From Macrocystis pyrifera (taxonomy: Eukaryota > Sar > Phaeophyceae > Laminariales > Laminariaceae), in assembly GCA_031763025.1 (NCBI GenBank), contig JASSKH010000003.1, positions 5,074,718 to 5,138,717 of the forward strand: a DNA stretch of 64,000 nt. The letters are read 5' to 3'. The notes under the pieces are model-generated. The model did no database searches and was not told where the DNA came from. It saw only the letters and a list, made by a program, of their open reading frames with translations. The stretch's first letter is position 1. The number at the start of each line of letters is the position of its first letter. A program made the translations under genes and the position numbers. This document shows positions 1 through 11,546 of the stretch, piece after piece.

Positions 1-270
1 TTCAACCGTGGATTCATACCAAGCAGCAAAAAAAAACATGGAAGACGAACGTACTTACGGCCGTACTAGACTACTGCATTAGACTACGAGTAGGTATTTT
101 CTACGTACTTTCTCGATACCTGTATGAAGACGATGTTTTGCCCCAAACCTACAACCAACTACTCCCCGCAGTACAAGACTACTGTAAGAGTAGACTATAA
201 TAGTACGCGTGCGTACTTTTTACGTCCTTTCTTGATACCTACATTACGGCGATAACGACCCACGAAGGAC
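1..270. repeat. Degenerate tandem duplication, about 115-bp unit
   Basis: Two related blocks lie at about 60-135 and 172-265. Both begin with a GACTACTG-like string, pass through a run of TAC/GTA-rich sequence and reach CTTTCTCGATACCT or CTTTCTTGATACCT. No protein is recognised. The segment probably belongs to the intron or downstream part of the minus-strand Pmp-type gene, which runs off the left edge. Confidence 0.4.
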
Positions 271-329
271 GACAGTCAACCCACACAGCAGTTCTAACCG
301 TCACCGTTGAGGTCGTCCTGCGTTTGTTT

Positions 330-575
330 CTTTGGGTTAGGTTGTTGCACGGCGCGTCGAGGCCTTCGAGTTCTGCGCGGCTGCATTTATATCATCTGTT
401 TTGTTTACAGAGTTTTGTTTACGGGGTGCATGTACGTAGCGATCAACGCCAAACGTTCTCCTCGTATGCCTTTTGTCATCTTGAGTTCTCCTCGTGTGCC
501 TTTTGTCATCTTGGACGCCTTATTTGGTATGGGTGTGTACACGGCACGTCGAAGCCATCGCAATCTGCGCGATTC
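330..575. repeat. Short direct repeats in open but unrecognised sequence
   Basis: A 30-bp unit containing TGCCTTTTGTCATCTTG is repeated in tandem at about 461-520. A larger related pair, GCGCGTCGAGGC near 352 and GCACGTCGAAGC near 543, flanks it. The 129-codon open frame across this block is probably a by-product of the repetition; no domain is visible. Confidence 0.35.
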
Positions 576-1272
576 GACTGTAACACTATGTTTGGCATTA
601 TATATTTCGAAATTAAGTACCCATGAGACTCGCGAGAGCTCATTAAGTTCAACCCCTTGCACCCTTGAGACCTACGCGGACTCTGTTGTCTCATAACGTT
701 CACGTACTCTTGGACTCGGTACCTCAAAATAACTGATATTCGCTAGTCAACGAACGAGTCCCGAAGACTGGGTACTGGTACTCGGCCTACCGTTTTGTTT
801 GCCGAATGTGGTTCTTGTGTCGCTGCTGCAGGTTTTCACTCCTACCCAAAATGAGCCTGACCTCTGAAGTATAGTGTTATCGTATCCTGCTATTTTTAGC
901 TCCTGCCCAAATAAAGGCACATATGTTTGTTTCTGGCCGACGTGTTGCGAACGTACCGTTCCTGTCTTTTGGCCGCTTTTCAAAGCCCGACCAATCCTTG
1001 AAATTTGCATACCTCCGTCCAACCTTGTATTAAATGGCAACACCTAAGGGACAGCAGGGCAACGCTTGCCCTGCCCTGCTTTACAATTCATATAACACCA
1101 CCGTCTACTATCCACCAAGCCACGCATGTTGACCGCAGTTATAGATAGCGTGCTGCGCGAGTTCCTAGCGACAGCTATACTATTTTTCCGTCAAGTTACG
1201 CGGCGGGCCAAACCTGCTGTGCCTGCCAGTTTCAAACGAACCCAACATGAAACGAACACTTTACGACGGGCA

Positions 1273-1432
1273 TCACATGACTAATGTAATTGATCTGTAG
1301 GTGAACTCGAACAAACACCGGCCCAGCTTAGTATTGTCAAGAACATGCCAATGCAGTTCGCACGGTAGATTTGTGTTAATACCAAGGTCCAGGGTTCCAC
1401 AAACACATGTCGGCCCTAGTACAGTACATCGC
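1273..1432 (-). CDS. Left Pmp-type gene, tentative exon 4 ending in TGA
   Basis: The frame reads GPTCVCGTLDLG, CELHW and LGRCLFE and aligns with GPTKLCETLGLG, CELHC and LGRCFIE at 56920-57076. Several differences are silent (TGC/TGT, CTG/CTA, GAA kept), which favours this frame. It requires a 59-bp intron from exon 3. Without that intron the exon 3 frame stops at once (GAG TGA). The frame ends at TGA 1273-1275; whether that is the true C terminus or damage is unclear. Confidence 0.4.
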
Positions 1433-4203
1433 CTTGGGAAATGCGGTTCGAGACGGGAGAGGTGAAATACGGACAACACTCTAGCACTCACTCTGCGTTT
1501 CCGGAAATGTCAAGAATGAAGCTCGCGTGTTCAATCTCCCGGAACGTGACGCCCCCGTTGAACGTAACGCTGCCACCTGAGGCTACCGCGACCAGCGAGC
1601 CAAAAGGAAAGTCTCCTTCAAACACCTACGTATCGGCGGATAGGGGGAAGGGACGGTTAGCCTGCACGTCTTTGCTGGCAATTGTGAGCGAAACTCCGAA
1701 GTGTTCGAGATCGAGTGACGACGGGCAGGCGTTCAACAAGATACAGTCCGCGGTGATACGGCTATGTCTCCTGTACGCAAGATACTACCATGCAATACAA
1801 GAACGTAAACCTAGATTCACCTAAAATGTGGCAATGTTGCAATTATTTTCTAGGGACGAGAAAAACAGCAGCCTCCAGCGGAGCAAGTGTTAACCGTAGC
1901 GGTATGGCGATCAGTATGCACAAAGAGCATTCACTGCCCTACTACAAAATGTCTGCTTCAAGGAACTCCAAGACTCTCCGTCTCTAAATACAGTACGCCT
2001 ATCACAGCTTGCGACTGATGAATTGGTCGCGGCTCACAAAATCGTTAGGCCCGAACAGAGTCTCGGGCATGTCGAACACGAGACCGGCCCCAGGAAAAAC
2101 CAGGAAGGCCACGTTGATGAACCTGACAATAGGAGGTGTGCAATTTTACAATTTTACTCGGTGCTAGCTTGCTGTTCATCGTAATCAGCCTTTTCGGACA
2201 ATTCTCCAACGGAGTTACCTACGCGATCACCTGCAATGACAAGTGCATACGATCACGTAAACTGCCGCCTGGTTTATTCCGAACCAGGGAACGCTTTGCC
2301 TACACGTTTAGAGGAGACTCGGCAGTGGGCGTGTGTGCGCGGCTCCTGAGTTAGGTCATGCGACCCAGACAAGCATTATCAGGTGGTGTCCACTGACTGG
2401 TAGTTGTGTAAAACGCTCCAACTCTGAGGGTGCCATCTGGTAAAGCAATGGCGCTCATGGCCAGCGCTGATTATTGGTCTTGGCCCAGAGGGACAGAACG
2501 AGCAGGAGAAGGGAAGTAAACGAGTACTCATGGGGCACACTCGATCGATGACAAAACTCCCAAGACCCGCATAATGAGGCTCAAATTGCGGTATTATCCG
2601 ACGCGAAACAAATGATCTGGAAACTGCCGAGCTCAGCTCAACTCAGACCGGTCGTTTGATGTGCCATCGCACGAATCAGTAGGATGTCGTCTATACTGAT
2701 CCCACCGCATATACCTCAAACCGGTCATTTGGAGTGCCATCGCACGAACCAACAGGAACTCGTTCAAACTGATTCCACCGCTTTTATGCACAGTTCTAAA
2801 TCGGTCTTTATGTAGCGTACTGACTGCTTGTAGGAGCACCTCGTGCTGCTGTGGCCTACCTGCCACGGCGAGTATGTTGCCGACCAGCGACTTGGTATAC
2901 ACTGCTGGCTACTGCTGGGTAGCATGGTAGCGATACCCACACTACGAGCCCTCGATGGAGGTGACACACTTGCTCCATTCAATTGTCGAATGGGATCACC
3001 CAATAACAGGACTATACGAACCGTACTGTTGCATGATTCATACTACACGTGTCATAACTGACTCCGTTGTGTCCTGTCGAAAGCTTCGACTCTCGTTACT
3101 TGGTATTTGCACTTCCCTGTGCTTATTGTCTGCATGCTATACGTAGGGCATCGTAACAGGATGGATTATTCCCTGCGGTGTCGCAATAACATCAGCCGTT
3201 CTTGCTTCGCTTACGATGGGCGACGAACACTCGTACGGCTATGTAACGCAACAACACTGATGGTCTGGCAACGTGAAATACATATTGCTGCTGTGACACA
3301 CGCTCAAAGCATGGACGAACAGGCAAACTGCAAGTATATCACACACCGACAAAAAATAAATGGTCCTATCTGAGGAGAAGTTTTTTAGGGGAGGGGGTCC
3401 AAACAGGTTGAAGAATGTGGAGGATTTGTTTAAAGCCATTTGTTGTTTTTTCAAACGGCCTCTTTTTTGCGTCGTTGCTACAGGTGCGTAAACACCCTGC
3501 ACGACTGCCGCACCGCGAGAGACCGGGTGTGGTTGTTTCCGCGTTGCGGCCAGTTAAGGAAGCTGCTACCGTTAATCAGTTCATGTGGCGCGGTGATTCT
3601 TGGAAGAGACCAGGAGTAGCTACTTACACCTGAATCACTATACCTCAACTGCAGGCTATAAACGTACGAAGTAGAGAGGCTCGACTCACTGTTGTCATAA
3701 AAACCTGGTAGTATGATACCTGGTATCATGTACTCTTCCAGTATTTTGGTATGATTTATTGGACGTAGTCCCTCCAAAAATAAAACTTAAGATGCATGTT
3801 TTCTTACCAATAACCAGGTGTACCTTCGTATACCAATAACGAGCACGGCAAGCCGCTCCCCATAACGTATCCTTTCAGCCCCGAATGGAGAAAATCCGAT
3901 ATTTACCACTAAAACAAGATCGTACGCGTATCGTACGTATACTCACTGCACTGGGTCGTCGCTTTTGATGGTGAGAGTATCGCCTTGAACCACGATCGTT
4001 GTCACTTCCCTCGGGTTCGTGTCCGGGTCCATAATCTCGCACTGGATAACTCCCGCGCTCACGTTAATGGTCTTGTCTCCGGTCAGGGGAAAAGGGACGT
4101 CCAAGAATGTGTCGACGTCGTGACAGACCGCCCTTTTAGGGCGGAGCAGAGAAAGGGAGAGCAGTAAGATGGTGGTACGAGGTATATACGTGCACAGCGG
4201 CAT
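1273..4203 (-). CDS. Pmp-type repeat protein gene, left copy, multi-exon (exons 3947-4203, 2038-2122, 1492-1625, 1273-1432)
   Basis: This is a split minus-strand gene whose exons match those of the gene starting near 53.7 kb. Exon 1 gives a hydrophobic N terminus followed by a short conserved domain (FLDVPFPLTGDKT). Exons 2 and 3 carry F-x-N-V-x-F and SVTFNGGVTF strings like the repeats of chlamydial and algal polymorphic membrane proteins, which form right-handed beta-helices at the cell surface. Intron phases agree across exons 1-2 (phase 2), 2-3 (phase 0) and 3-4 (phase 2). The exon 4 frame meets TGA at 1273-1275. No further exon was recognised to the left edge, so the copy may be truncated or a pseudogene. 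The family is assigned from repeat pattern only; the substrate is unknown. Confidence 0.6.
1492..1625 (-). CDS. Left Pmp-type gene, exon 3 (134 bp, Pmp repeat)
   Basis: The acceptor is GTAG just before 1625 and the donor is GTGAGT just after 1492. The translation contains VFEGDF and GGSVTFNGGVTFREIEH, a clear Pmp-like repeat with the F-N-G core. Length (134 bp) and phases (0 to 2) equal those of the right-hand exon 56734-56867. This copy keeps the repeat in frame, whereas the right copy does not. Confidence 0.65.
2038..2122 (-). CDS. Left Pmp-type gene, exon 2 (85 bp)
   Basis: Read on the minus strand, this 85-bp exon is bounded by an AG acceptor and a GTGAGC donor. It encodes FINVAFLVFPGAGLVFDMPE and about eight more residues. 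Start phase 2 and end phase 0 are the same as in the 85-bp exon at 56198-56282. Identical length and many silent differences support coding status. Confidence 0.65.
3718..3726. other. TACCTGGTA micro-palindrome in intron 1
   Basis: One of at least 16 exact TACCWGGTA sites in the window. The equivalent part of the right gene's first intron has the same context (ATGATACCAGGTA) but with the motif doubled at 54259-54274. Confidence 0.5.
3947..4203 (-). CDS. Left Pmp-type gene, exon 1 (signal segment and N-terminal domain)
   Basis: The exon starts at ATG 4203; the same frame has a TGA a few codons upstream, so this is the only start. Residues about 9-20 are strongly hydrophobic (TTILLLSLSLL) and could be a signal peptide or anchor. 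The mature part begins near RAVCHDVDTFLDVPF and is rich in beta-prone residues (VIQCEIMDPDTN). The exon ends in phase 2 at a GTGAGT donor (3941-3946), as does its right-hand paralogue. Confidence 0.65.
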
Positions 4204-4389
4204 CGTACAACAAACCGAAGAAAGAAATCATACAATAGTGCTGAATAAGATGTCTGTATTTGTTTTGGCCGCCGTGCCGTCCTAAGGCGTGCGCAGTACA
4301 GAGTAGCGCCACGCATTGTACATGCGGTATCTTGGCATGGAGAAAAAGTTCCGCCAGCGTGTATTTGAAACTTGGTACCCGTCGAGGTT

Positions 4390-4465
4390 TCTTTGCTCAG
4401 GAAATTGAATCAACAACCGACCGTCGCCACTATCGACTTTCGTCCGACTGCAAAGAAGGGGCGGC
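4390..4465 (-). promoter_or_regulatory. Conserved upstream block of the left Pmp-type gene
   Basis: About 200-260 bp upstream of ATG 4203, the reverse complement contains GTCGATAGTGGCGACGGT followed by TTTCCTGAG. The same strings lie at 53508-53571, upstream of the right gene. Conservation may mean a promoter or 5' UTR element, or simply shared descent of the duplicated segment. No TATA box is obvious. Confidence 0.35.
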
Positions 4466-4599
4466 AGGATCACATTATGACGCTGCCTTCTTCGTCGTTC
4501 ACGCGTCGTAAAGCGCGAATCTGCGACGTGAAGCAAGGGGTGTTTTGTGTTGTTGGTGCATGTGACGAGCACAGAAACAAATACCAGCACAGAGCCCTG

Positions 4600-5157
4600 C
4601 AAGCTCTACCCTTCGAGACCTTGAAAAGATAGGAGGTGGACTCTGCGTCTTTGTTTTCGGAGTAGACCATTGTTCCTTGTGTTCTCGAAGCACAAAATCA
4701 CCCCTTCTTCTGTACTGCTTGCTGTGGTGCTGGGCTACCTTGTACCAGTGAACCAAAGTGCAATACACGCTTGCTTGTGTTCCAAGCAACAAGCGGGACT
4801 GTTCTCTGGTATTAATAGTTTGACCAACTATGAATACTACAAAAATGTCACGAAACAAAAACACAGACGAACGTCAACCAAGTCAATGAGGCTAAAAACT
4901 CACGCGCAATAGTTCGATTTTGATTAAATTTCTTCCGTACACACGCCCCTGCTCCCGACCCTTACGTACGGAGTTTAATATCTTGTTTGGACGGCGGGCT
5001 GTCGCCCTCCTCAACTGTTCAGATCCTCCTTATAATACAGACTCTTTAATACAACAGTAAACCCAAGTAAAGTATGACATAAAAGACGAAAATAATAACG
5101 TTTTTCTGAACAATGTTTGGGACCGCGGTCAGTCCCGTTTAAGTACTAAAGCACTAC
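4600..5157. other. Unassigned intergenic segment
   Basis: No gene, RNA or known repeat is recognised. It contains one TATTAATA site (4810-4817). Short open frames on both strands overlap and have no recognisable domains. Confidence 0.4.
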
Positions 5158-5249
5158 TACGGGGGTCCGTAGTTAACGGGACCAAATTTGGTTAGTAAAA
5201 ATAGTTAAATATATAGGTTTTTATGTCCTATGAACTATGGACCCCCGTA
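5158..5249. mobile_element. MITE family A, copy 1 (Tc1/mariner-like, TA target)
   Basis: A 92-bp element including its TA flanks. The left end is TACGGGGGTCCGTAGTTA and the right end is AACTATGGACCCCCGTA, an imperfect terminal inverted repeat. It lacks coding capacity. Related copies occur at 11547, 46085 and 54932. TA at both ends and the small size suggest a non-autonomous Tc1/mariner-type element. Confidence 0.75.
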
Positions 5250-6459
5250 ATAATAATTTGAGCGGTTTGTCCCCAAAACGGGACTGACTGCAATCTTAAA
5301 ACTCCAGAGATCACACCGCACTGATTATTCTCCTCTTGATTTGACGTATTAATAGAAGTGTTTGTTGTTGTATTCGCATTAAGGCATGTCCAAAATACTG
5401 AGCCGTGGCCACTTGATCTCAAGACAGACCGAGAAAGACTGGAACGGAAGAAAACTTCGAGTGAAAATAACATGCCAAATCAAACATCACGGCTGAAACA
5501 AACCGTACACCTCAAATTTCGGGACATGGTATGGGTTGTTTGGTTTCTTTTGTCGACCTGTGAGCCCAAGGACACTCCGTGATATTGTATGTACTGTAGT
5601 ACCGTTACGAAATATGATAACAGTTTGTTGTGTGCACTACGTAGTGTTGGATATCGCAACCAGAAACGTTTCGGTACGATAGGGTCGAAATAACTTCGAT
5701 AGCGATAACGATAACGATGATGGAGGCGAAAACAGGCGCACAAAGCCTGCAAAACACACCCGCCCAGTTCATGTTTTTTTTTGTGGTCGCGTGATCTACA
5801 CGAGACCCTGGACGATTCGCGTCTCAAGACTCACAACGTCTGTACGACGAGTTGCATAGGTCTTGCCGCTCTGCGGCGTACACGGTGACGGGTGCCATGT
5901 CATCATACCATTTACCAGGTTTCATGTTCGCTTATGCTTGATGTTTTCATCACGCACACATTACATACGAGCTGGGAAAGACAAGGTGCTGCCAAAGCGG
6001 TAGATCGGCCACGCCCCGCTCAGTACTACCTGGTATGTAATACTATTTGGATGCGATTTGTTTACACGGCGTTGATCACGCACCAACCCACAACTGGAAA
6101 ACAATCTCACAATTTTTTTTCGAGAGATATGACCGATACAGAGATCCGGAAAAAGTCAAAAGCGAACGGAAGTTTTGAAGGAAGAAAAAAGGCTCGCTTT
6201 CTTATTGTCTGCGCATGTGCAAAAACGAGGTTCAATTTTTCAGATCGAAACTCGCAAAATTGAGAGGGGCATCGCAGAAAAATCGACATTTCTCGTTTAC
6301 GTATACATTCTTCTGCTTTACGTATGGAAGTTATGTTTTGGCAATATCGCTTGATGGGTGACGATCTGGGCAATTGACGCTTGCATCGGTCTTCTCGCAG
6401 GGCCTTCGGCTTAAGTCTTCACCAATTTTCACCTTGATCGGGATCGACGACTTGAATAC
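5250..6459. other. Unassigned segment with simple CGATAACGATAA repeats
   Basis: No gene is recognised. At 5660-5725 there is a string of CGAAA/CGATA words like those at the ends of the dispersed element near 9.4 and 28.8 kb. One TACCTGGTA site is at 6027-6035 and one TATTAATA at 5347-5354. Confidence 0.35.
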
Positions 6460-6930
6460 GAATTTCGTAGTTTCGAGTTTTTGCCGACATCTCGTCGAGA
6501 TCGAGTCGAATAATAATCATTAGGTCATATTTTTTTAGTTCTTTGGGGGGGCATGTAGTGTTGTGCCGGAGTTAGTGCCTTCACTCGTATTGTAGGTCCT
6601 AATTTCGCAGCGTCTCACGAGATACGACCTTCGGATGGTTCATCCATTTTTCGGGTGACCCAGCTCGTCCAGATATATATCAAGTTGATTGAGGTCGGGT
6701 CTGAGAAATCGAAGAGCGATATTTAGATATATGTTTTTTTACTCGTTTACGAGCTAGCTCGCAACGAGGTCTACCAATCGGTGCGCTGTTTCCTGTTCGC
6801 GCCTCACCTTGCTCGCCCCCCCGGTCTCAGCCGGGGATAGCCACGCCCGTGGTCGCGTCGTGTCCAGGGGGAGGCGTGCTGTTATGTTTTGTATTTTTGT
6901 ATAAAAGGGTTGGTCCGATATCGACGGTAT
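6460..6930 (+). repeat. Dispersed repeat R, copy 1
   Basis: It shares long stretches with the reverse complement of 38600-38968, including GAGCTAGCTCGCAACGAGGT and GGTCTACCAATCGGTGCGCT. Partial copies lie at 20278-20465 and 38325-38405, sharing TCACGAGATA and the TTCGGATGGTT neighbourhood. No coding frame, target-site duplication or clear terminal repeat was found, so the class is unknown. Confidence 0.6.
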
Positions 6931-7040
6931 AATCGTTCCGTACATTATATATAAGTGGACATTGGTCTACTAATAGGTAAAAAGAATTAAGACATCGGAT
7001 AGATCAACAGTATTAATAGCGTTCTTTCCTTGTGCTTCAA

Positions 7041-7490
7041 ACAGGATATTTTCGGACTTAAGGATGAAAGATTACTTCAGGATGGATCGTAAAAATATAG
7101 AAATCGATGAAAAGATATCAAGGAAACATTTTTTTGTTTTCCGTTTTCAAGGTTGGGTGGAAGTCACCACAAAGCACCACCTCGCGAATTTTTGGTGTCA
7201 TACGATTTCGCATCGCCTCTCACCACAGCAAAAACGAAAAATCGAATTCTTACCCGTACCGAGCTTGGCGGAATAGGTGAAAATCCGTTTGCGACAGTGA
7301 GCGGCGACACTGGGTCCTAGGACCCCAAAGAACCGTGAGGTGGTGCCTTGTGGTGATATCTACCCACCCCAGAAACGGAAAAAAAGAAGTTGGCTTCCTT
7401 GCTTGGTACTTATTTAGAAATTTCCATTTTTTTCGCCTTTCATCTTGAAGTAATCTTTCATCCTGAAGTCCGAAAACATCCCGTTTTTAC
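7041..7490. repeat. Fold-back element with arms of about 160 bp
   Basis: The left arm (about 7041-7200) contains GGATGAAAGATTACTTCAGG and CACCACAAAGCACCACCTC. The right arm (about 7325-7490) contains the reverse complements (CCTGAAGTAATCTTTCATC-like; GAGGTGGTGCCTTGTGGTG). The loop is about 125 bp. A transcript would form a long hairpin. No target duplication was identified. Confidence 0.55.
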
Positions 7491-7519
7491 AACAGGTCGG
7501 AGGCAAAAAATCAAGATAT

Positions 7520-9500
7520 GCATATGTTGTTGTGTACCAGGTATGCATTTTTCATCGGGTGCCACATTTGTTAGCAGCAATAAGAAGATCGTGAACTACA
7601 AGCAGCGTGCCGTATCCGGCATCGACATCGCTGTGTCTCTGGCTAGCTTGTGTATCTCTGCACTACCTGCACAGGGGCCTACGAATAGCGGGTAAGACAC
7701 CGCTGAAAACATAGCAAAAAGCACGTTCGTTCCTACCGACAGTAAATAACTGCTCTTCTAGCTGCTGTGGTACTGGGTGGTATGAAACGTGGGCACCGCT
7801 GTTTTCTACCCTGTGGCACCGGGTACCTTCTTTTTTTTTTTCATCACCACTTTTACTTTCCAGCCTAACTCGTAGGAGGTTTTACCCTCAGCGATCTTCT
7901 GGACAAGCCGTGGTCACAGGTGTCGCCCCTTCTCCCCCCCGGTACGTGCCTCTATTTTTTGTCGTGCATAGGGTTCGGCATTCCCACTGCTCGTCATTTT
8001 CATCGAATGTAGCTAACTCACGCCCTCGCGCTTTCCGCTCATCAATTTTTATGCAAGAAAAAGTCCCTGTGAGCATGCACTCGGTGAGACTTGAAGCCAC
8101 GATTTGATCTAGATAGGCACGCGGACCACCTACCAAGCCACCGGGGACGCCGGCCTTCCTGTTGCACATTATTCCTATTATTGGTCATCTGACAAAAGTG
8201 TGTTGTGCGTATTCCAATCACACCATCCACGTACGTATAGAAGGGAGTCCATACTCTGATGACTCCAGAATTGACTACGTAAGAATACTTGACGAAACTA
8301 CAGCAGTAGTAGACCATAAACAAACGTATACCCCGTCTTGAATATATTTACTGCAGTCACTTCTACCCGCCCTTTCCTAATTCCCCTGTAACTTCCGCCT
8401 CACCCCCCTGCACCCACCACCCTGATATATGCTGCTGCTGCAAGAGCCAAATTCTCTCCCCTCAAAATTCTTGAAAAAAAGAGTCGAATGGCAGTAGTTG
8501 GCTGTTGTTTTAATAAATGGCCAAGCTTTGACTGCAACGTGCAGAAGGTTGTGCGGTGCAGCTGCCCAATACTGCTCGAGGTCGTCGTACCTATAGAATG
8601 GTCTTCCCACACAGGCCTGCTTCCTCTGTAGCCGTATTCCCTCTTCACCCCACACCGTGCACCTTATGACACATGCATATCCACCCATAGTATTATTGTT
8701 ATATTTCTTTGGCATCCAAAGTACAAATAAATACTCAATTAATAAGAAACAGGAAAGTTGACCCAGGATGGATTTCTTCAATGAGAATGGGTGCGTTATA
8801 TATACTCCTTTCAGCATAGAGTAACGCATCCCGAATTTCACTTTTCTTGCTAATCTCAGCCTGCCATTCTTATAGCTGGTTTTCTAAATATACAGATCCT
8901 GAACTGCTGCACTCCTACTATAAATGCTATACGTATGTGTATGTTAGGCATAGCTCAGCTGTTTGTCGCATTATATGTATACACAGAAAAAAATACATAC
9001 ATACCCACTCGTATATGCCGGCAAATATAACACCAGGAGTAGTTTACCAGTATCAACGTAGTACACGTACAGAGTATACCGTAGGCGGAAGACATAACAA
9101 GACACAAGAAACCTGGCCCAGGTTGAATTTCTTACTTGATAAGGGCGAGGGGGCGCGTTATCCATTAATTCCAGTATAACTCAAGAATTTCCTATTTTCC
9201 TATCAAATATCAGCCTTCCTTTCTGAGTCCTCCTTTTCTTATAGGTACATACATCGGTAATGATTACTTCAACCAAGTAATTTGATGGTGTTGTATACAT
9301 GACCTGATACTATATCGAGGGTATAGTGTTATTTATTGCCGTGTCCCCTATCGCCCTGAGAGGCGTTCGGCCATTTATCGTTTTATCGTATCGGTATCGT
9401 TTATCGAATTATCGAAACAATTCTCGAAATACCGACATTTTTTCTGTTCGATATGTATATAAAAACTATCGAACGACATATCGAAAGTTTCGGTACGATG
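7520..9500 (-). mobile_element. Dispersed element E, copy A (inverted relative to copy B at 28.7-30.4 kb)
   Basis: Nearly the whole block matches the reverse complement of 28745-30428. Shared landmarks include GGGCGGGTAGAAGTGA, GTGGTGGGTGCAGGGGGGTGA and GGATGGTGTGATTGGAA. The edge near 9.4 kb is rich in CGATA/TCGAA words. Two related sub-blocks inside (near 8.75-8.88 and 9.11-9.24 kb) suggest an internal duplication. Both copies have open frames starting MKFG(M/I)RY on the same element strand, but no known domain is visible. A SINE is nested at 7831-8151. The class is unknown. Confidence 0.6.
7831..8151 (-). mobile_element. tRNA-related SINE, copy 1, nested in element E
   Basis: Read on the minus strand it begins GGCGTCCCCGGTGGCTTGG. 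A polymerase III A box (TGGCTTGGTAGG, 8129-8140) and a degenerate B box (GGCTTCAAGTCTC, about 8085-8098) follow at tRNA-like spacing. It ends in an A-rich tail (T run at 7831-7840 on plus). Element E copy B has the uninterrupted site near 30.13 kb, where the ...GTGGCACAGGGTATTG junction runs straight into TTGCACATTATTCC. This confirms an insertion. Copies 2 and 3 lie at 9771 and 39828. Confidence 0.75.
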
Positions 9501-9770
9501 TCCAAACTAGCACTACTTACTACAGTTGTAGTAAAACGAATGTCGTGATAGTCTGGAGTTTGGCGGATCGGGAAAGAAAATTACGTACTAAAACGAGGGG
9601 GGGGTTGGCTCAAGTATAGGGAGATAACCCTTCGGGGGTCACAACAGCAGCGTAGCTACACGTACGTGTATATACGGGGCAGGCACACGTAGCAGCATCG
9701 GTACAGCAGGAGCAATAGCAGCAGTGGTGGTAGATAAAGTCGACGGTGGGTCCACATATATATGTATTTT

Positions 9771-10089
9771 TGTTTTTCTTCATTACTTTTACTTTCCAGC
9801 CTACTCGTAGCAGGTTTTACCCTCGATAATCTTTTGGACAAGCCGTGGTCACAGGTGTCGTCCTTTCTCCCCCCCGGTACGTGCCTTTATTTTTTGTCGC
9901 GCACACGGTTCAGCAGTCTCACTGCTCGTCGATTTTCATCGAATATAGCCAACTCACGCTTTCGCGCTTTCCGGTTATCAATTATTTATGCAAGAAATAG
10001 TCCCTATGAGCATGCACTCGGTGAGACTTGAACCCACGAAATTGATCTTGACAAGCACGCGGACCACCTACCAAGCCACCGGGGACGCC
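9771..10089 (-). mobile_element. tRNA-related SINE, copy 2
   Basis: Same head (GGCGTCCCCGGTGGCTTGG), A box, B box (GGGTTCAAGTCTCACC) and body as copy 1, with a T/A-rich tail end near 9771. It lies on the same strand as the other two copies. A tRNA origin is likely from the head, but the source tRNA was not identified. Confidence 0.75.
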
Positions 10090-10192
10090 GGCCATATAGA
10101 AGAGTAGGGATGCAGCAAGGAAGGGGTGATATCGATCGTAATCGATCGCAATCTGAAGAACAGCACAAACAGCAAGATGGTGTGTGTACTTC

Positions 10193-10739
10193 ACATTAAA
10201 CCGTTCTTTCTACCCGTCCGTCGACTTTCCAGCACAACCAGTGTCCGTGCCGATTCTTCAATCCTAGAGAGATACAAGGCATATGGGCGCAAAACGACGC
10301 CGCAGAGAGAGATACTACGTTGCCACGCACCAGGTATGCAGTAAGCACAGCGGACAATGGTGAGAGTGTTTAAACACTTTTTTTTTTTCAGGTCTGGAAT
10401 TAGAGTCTAACCACTATATATAATATATTAATATCACCACGACAGATTTGGCTCTTCTTTTTTCTTTTCCTGTCTCTCTTCGATTTGCTTCTTGAATTCG
10501 ATTTTTTCTTTTGTCAAGTCTCTTTCATAGAATGTGCATATCGTGCCTGTCGTGTCGAGTATCCAGTATGACGACACGGCATTGCGTTGTCTACTCTGCT
10601 TGTTTACTGCACAACAATGTAGTTTCTCTGTGGCGTAGTTTTGTGATCACATAGTAACTCGTGCCTGTCTAGGATTGAAGAGTTGGCGCTGCCACTGATT
10701 GTGTTGGATGCGCCGACGGGTGGAAAGAACGGTTTAATG
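10193..10739. mobile_element. Inverted pair of LINE 3'-tail fragments
   Basis: The left arm (10193-10345) is in minus orientation and starts ACATTAAACCGTTCTTTCTA. The right arm (about 10440-10739) is in plus orientation and ends with the reverse complement (GGAAAGAACGGTTTAATG). Both match the 3' tail of the LINE at 27.6-27.81 kb. The 3' ends point outward. CACCAGGTA at 10328-10336 marks a micro-insertion absent from other copies of the tail. Confidence 0.6.
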
Positions 10740-11265
10740 CGATTAACACTCGCACTCTGCTGCGGTTGTGGCATTGAATTCAGGGAGACAACCAACCGAG
10801 GGTAATACATAAGAAGAAGCTGCCACCAGGTAGGTATCGAAGTACTCGTAGTAGCTATTAGTAGCAGTATGCATAGTAGAAACACCGGAAACTGCCTCGC
10901 TACGTATCATGGCGAATACACGACAACGAGTGTCTTCAGGATCGTGGTGTTATGATTGAAAGTAGTAGAGCAGTTTCCCACCTGGCTGTGTACAAGGCGC
11001 CCAACGCCAGCAAACATCCCGTAGGCCAAGCCTTGACTATGATTGTATTTGTCATCAAACTGTTGATTTTGTTTGTTGCCACTGCAGCGGAAGGCGAGTT
11101 TGGTGCATGTATGTGTGGCGATGTTGCGACGTGCAGGTTGGTTGTGTTTGCGAGGGTAAATCGGAAGCAGTCCATTACTATCGTTTGATTGTCGGCAATT
11201 CTTTTCGGGGCTTGCTGCTTTCACGATTACGCCGATATGCCGACATAAGGCTCATTCTTATCGGA
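10740..11265 (+). repeat. Dispersed repeat K, copy 1
   Basis: It matches the reverse complement of about 49800-50390. The best-conserved part encodes KAPNASKHPVGQALT here and KAPNASKHPVAQALT there. Silent and conservative differences suggest the family once had a protein, but no domain is recognised. The current frame is short (78 codons) and probably decayed. Confidence 0.5.
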
Positions 11266-11546
11266 AAAGCTCTTTTTCCACAATTTCCAAAGTTTGGAAA
11301 TTGTTGGAGATATATATCAAGGTACGGAGCTCCGAGGCGTTCTGTCACTTTTCGTGAAATTCTCCAGAAGCAAAAAAGTCAGGTTTGTTAACTTTCTCGT
11401 ATTCGGAAAAACAAACTGGAAGTTTGAAAAACACGCTTTTGTACAAAAACCTACTACTACTATATAGTAACTGCTGTAGGCGAGACATCAGATAGTATCC
11501 GAATTATAGAGATTATGAACCAGGCCGTCGTCGGTCGTAGAGCTAT

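Noticed and set aside
8080..8151. Functional tRNA gene
   Set aside because: The tRNA-like head has A and B boxes but no proper acceptor pairing, and it is fused to a repeated 250-bp body, so it is a SINE.
8377..8841. 154-codon frame of element E as a functional gene
   Set aside because: The other copy keeps only the first residues and then diverges; no domain and no conserved codon pattern beyond the start.
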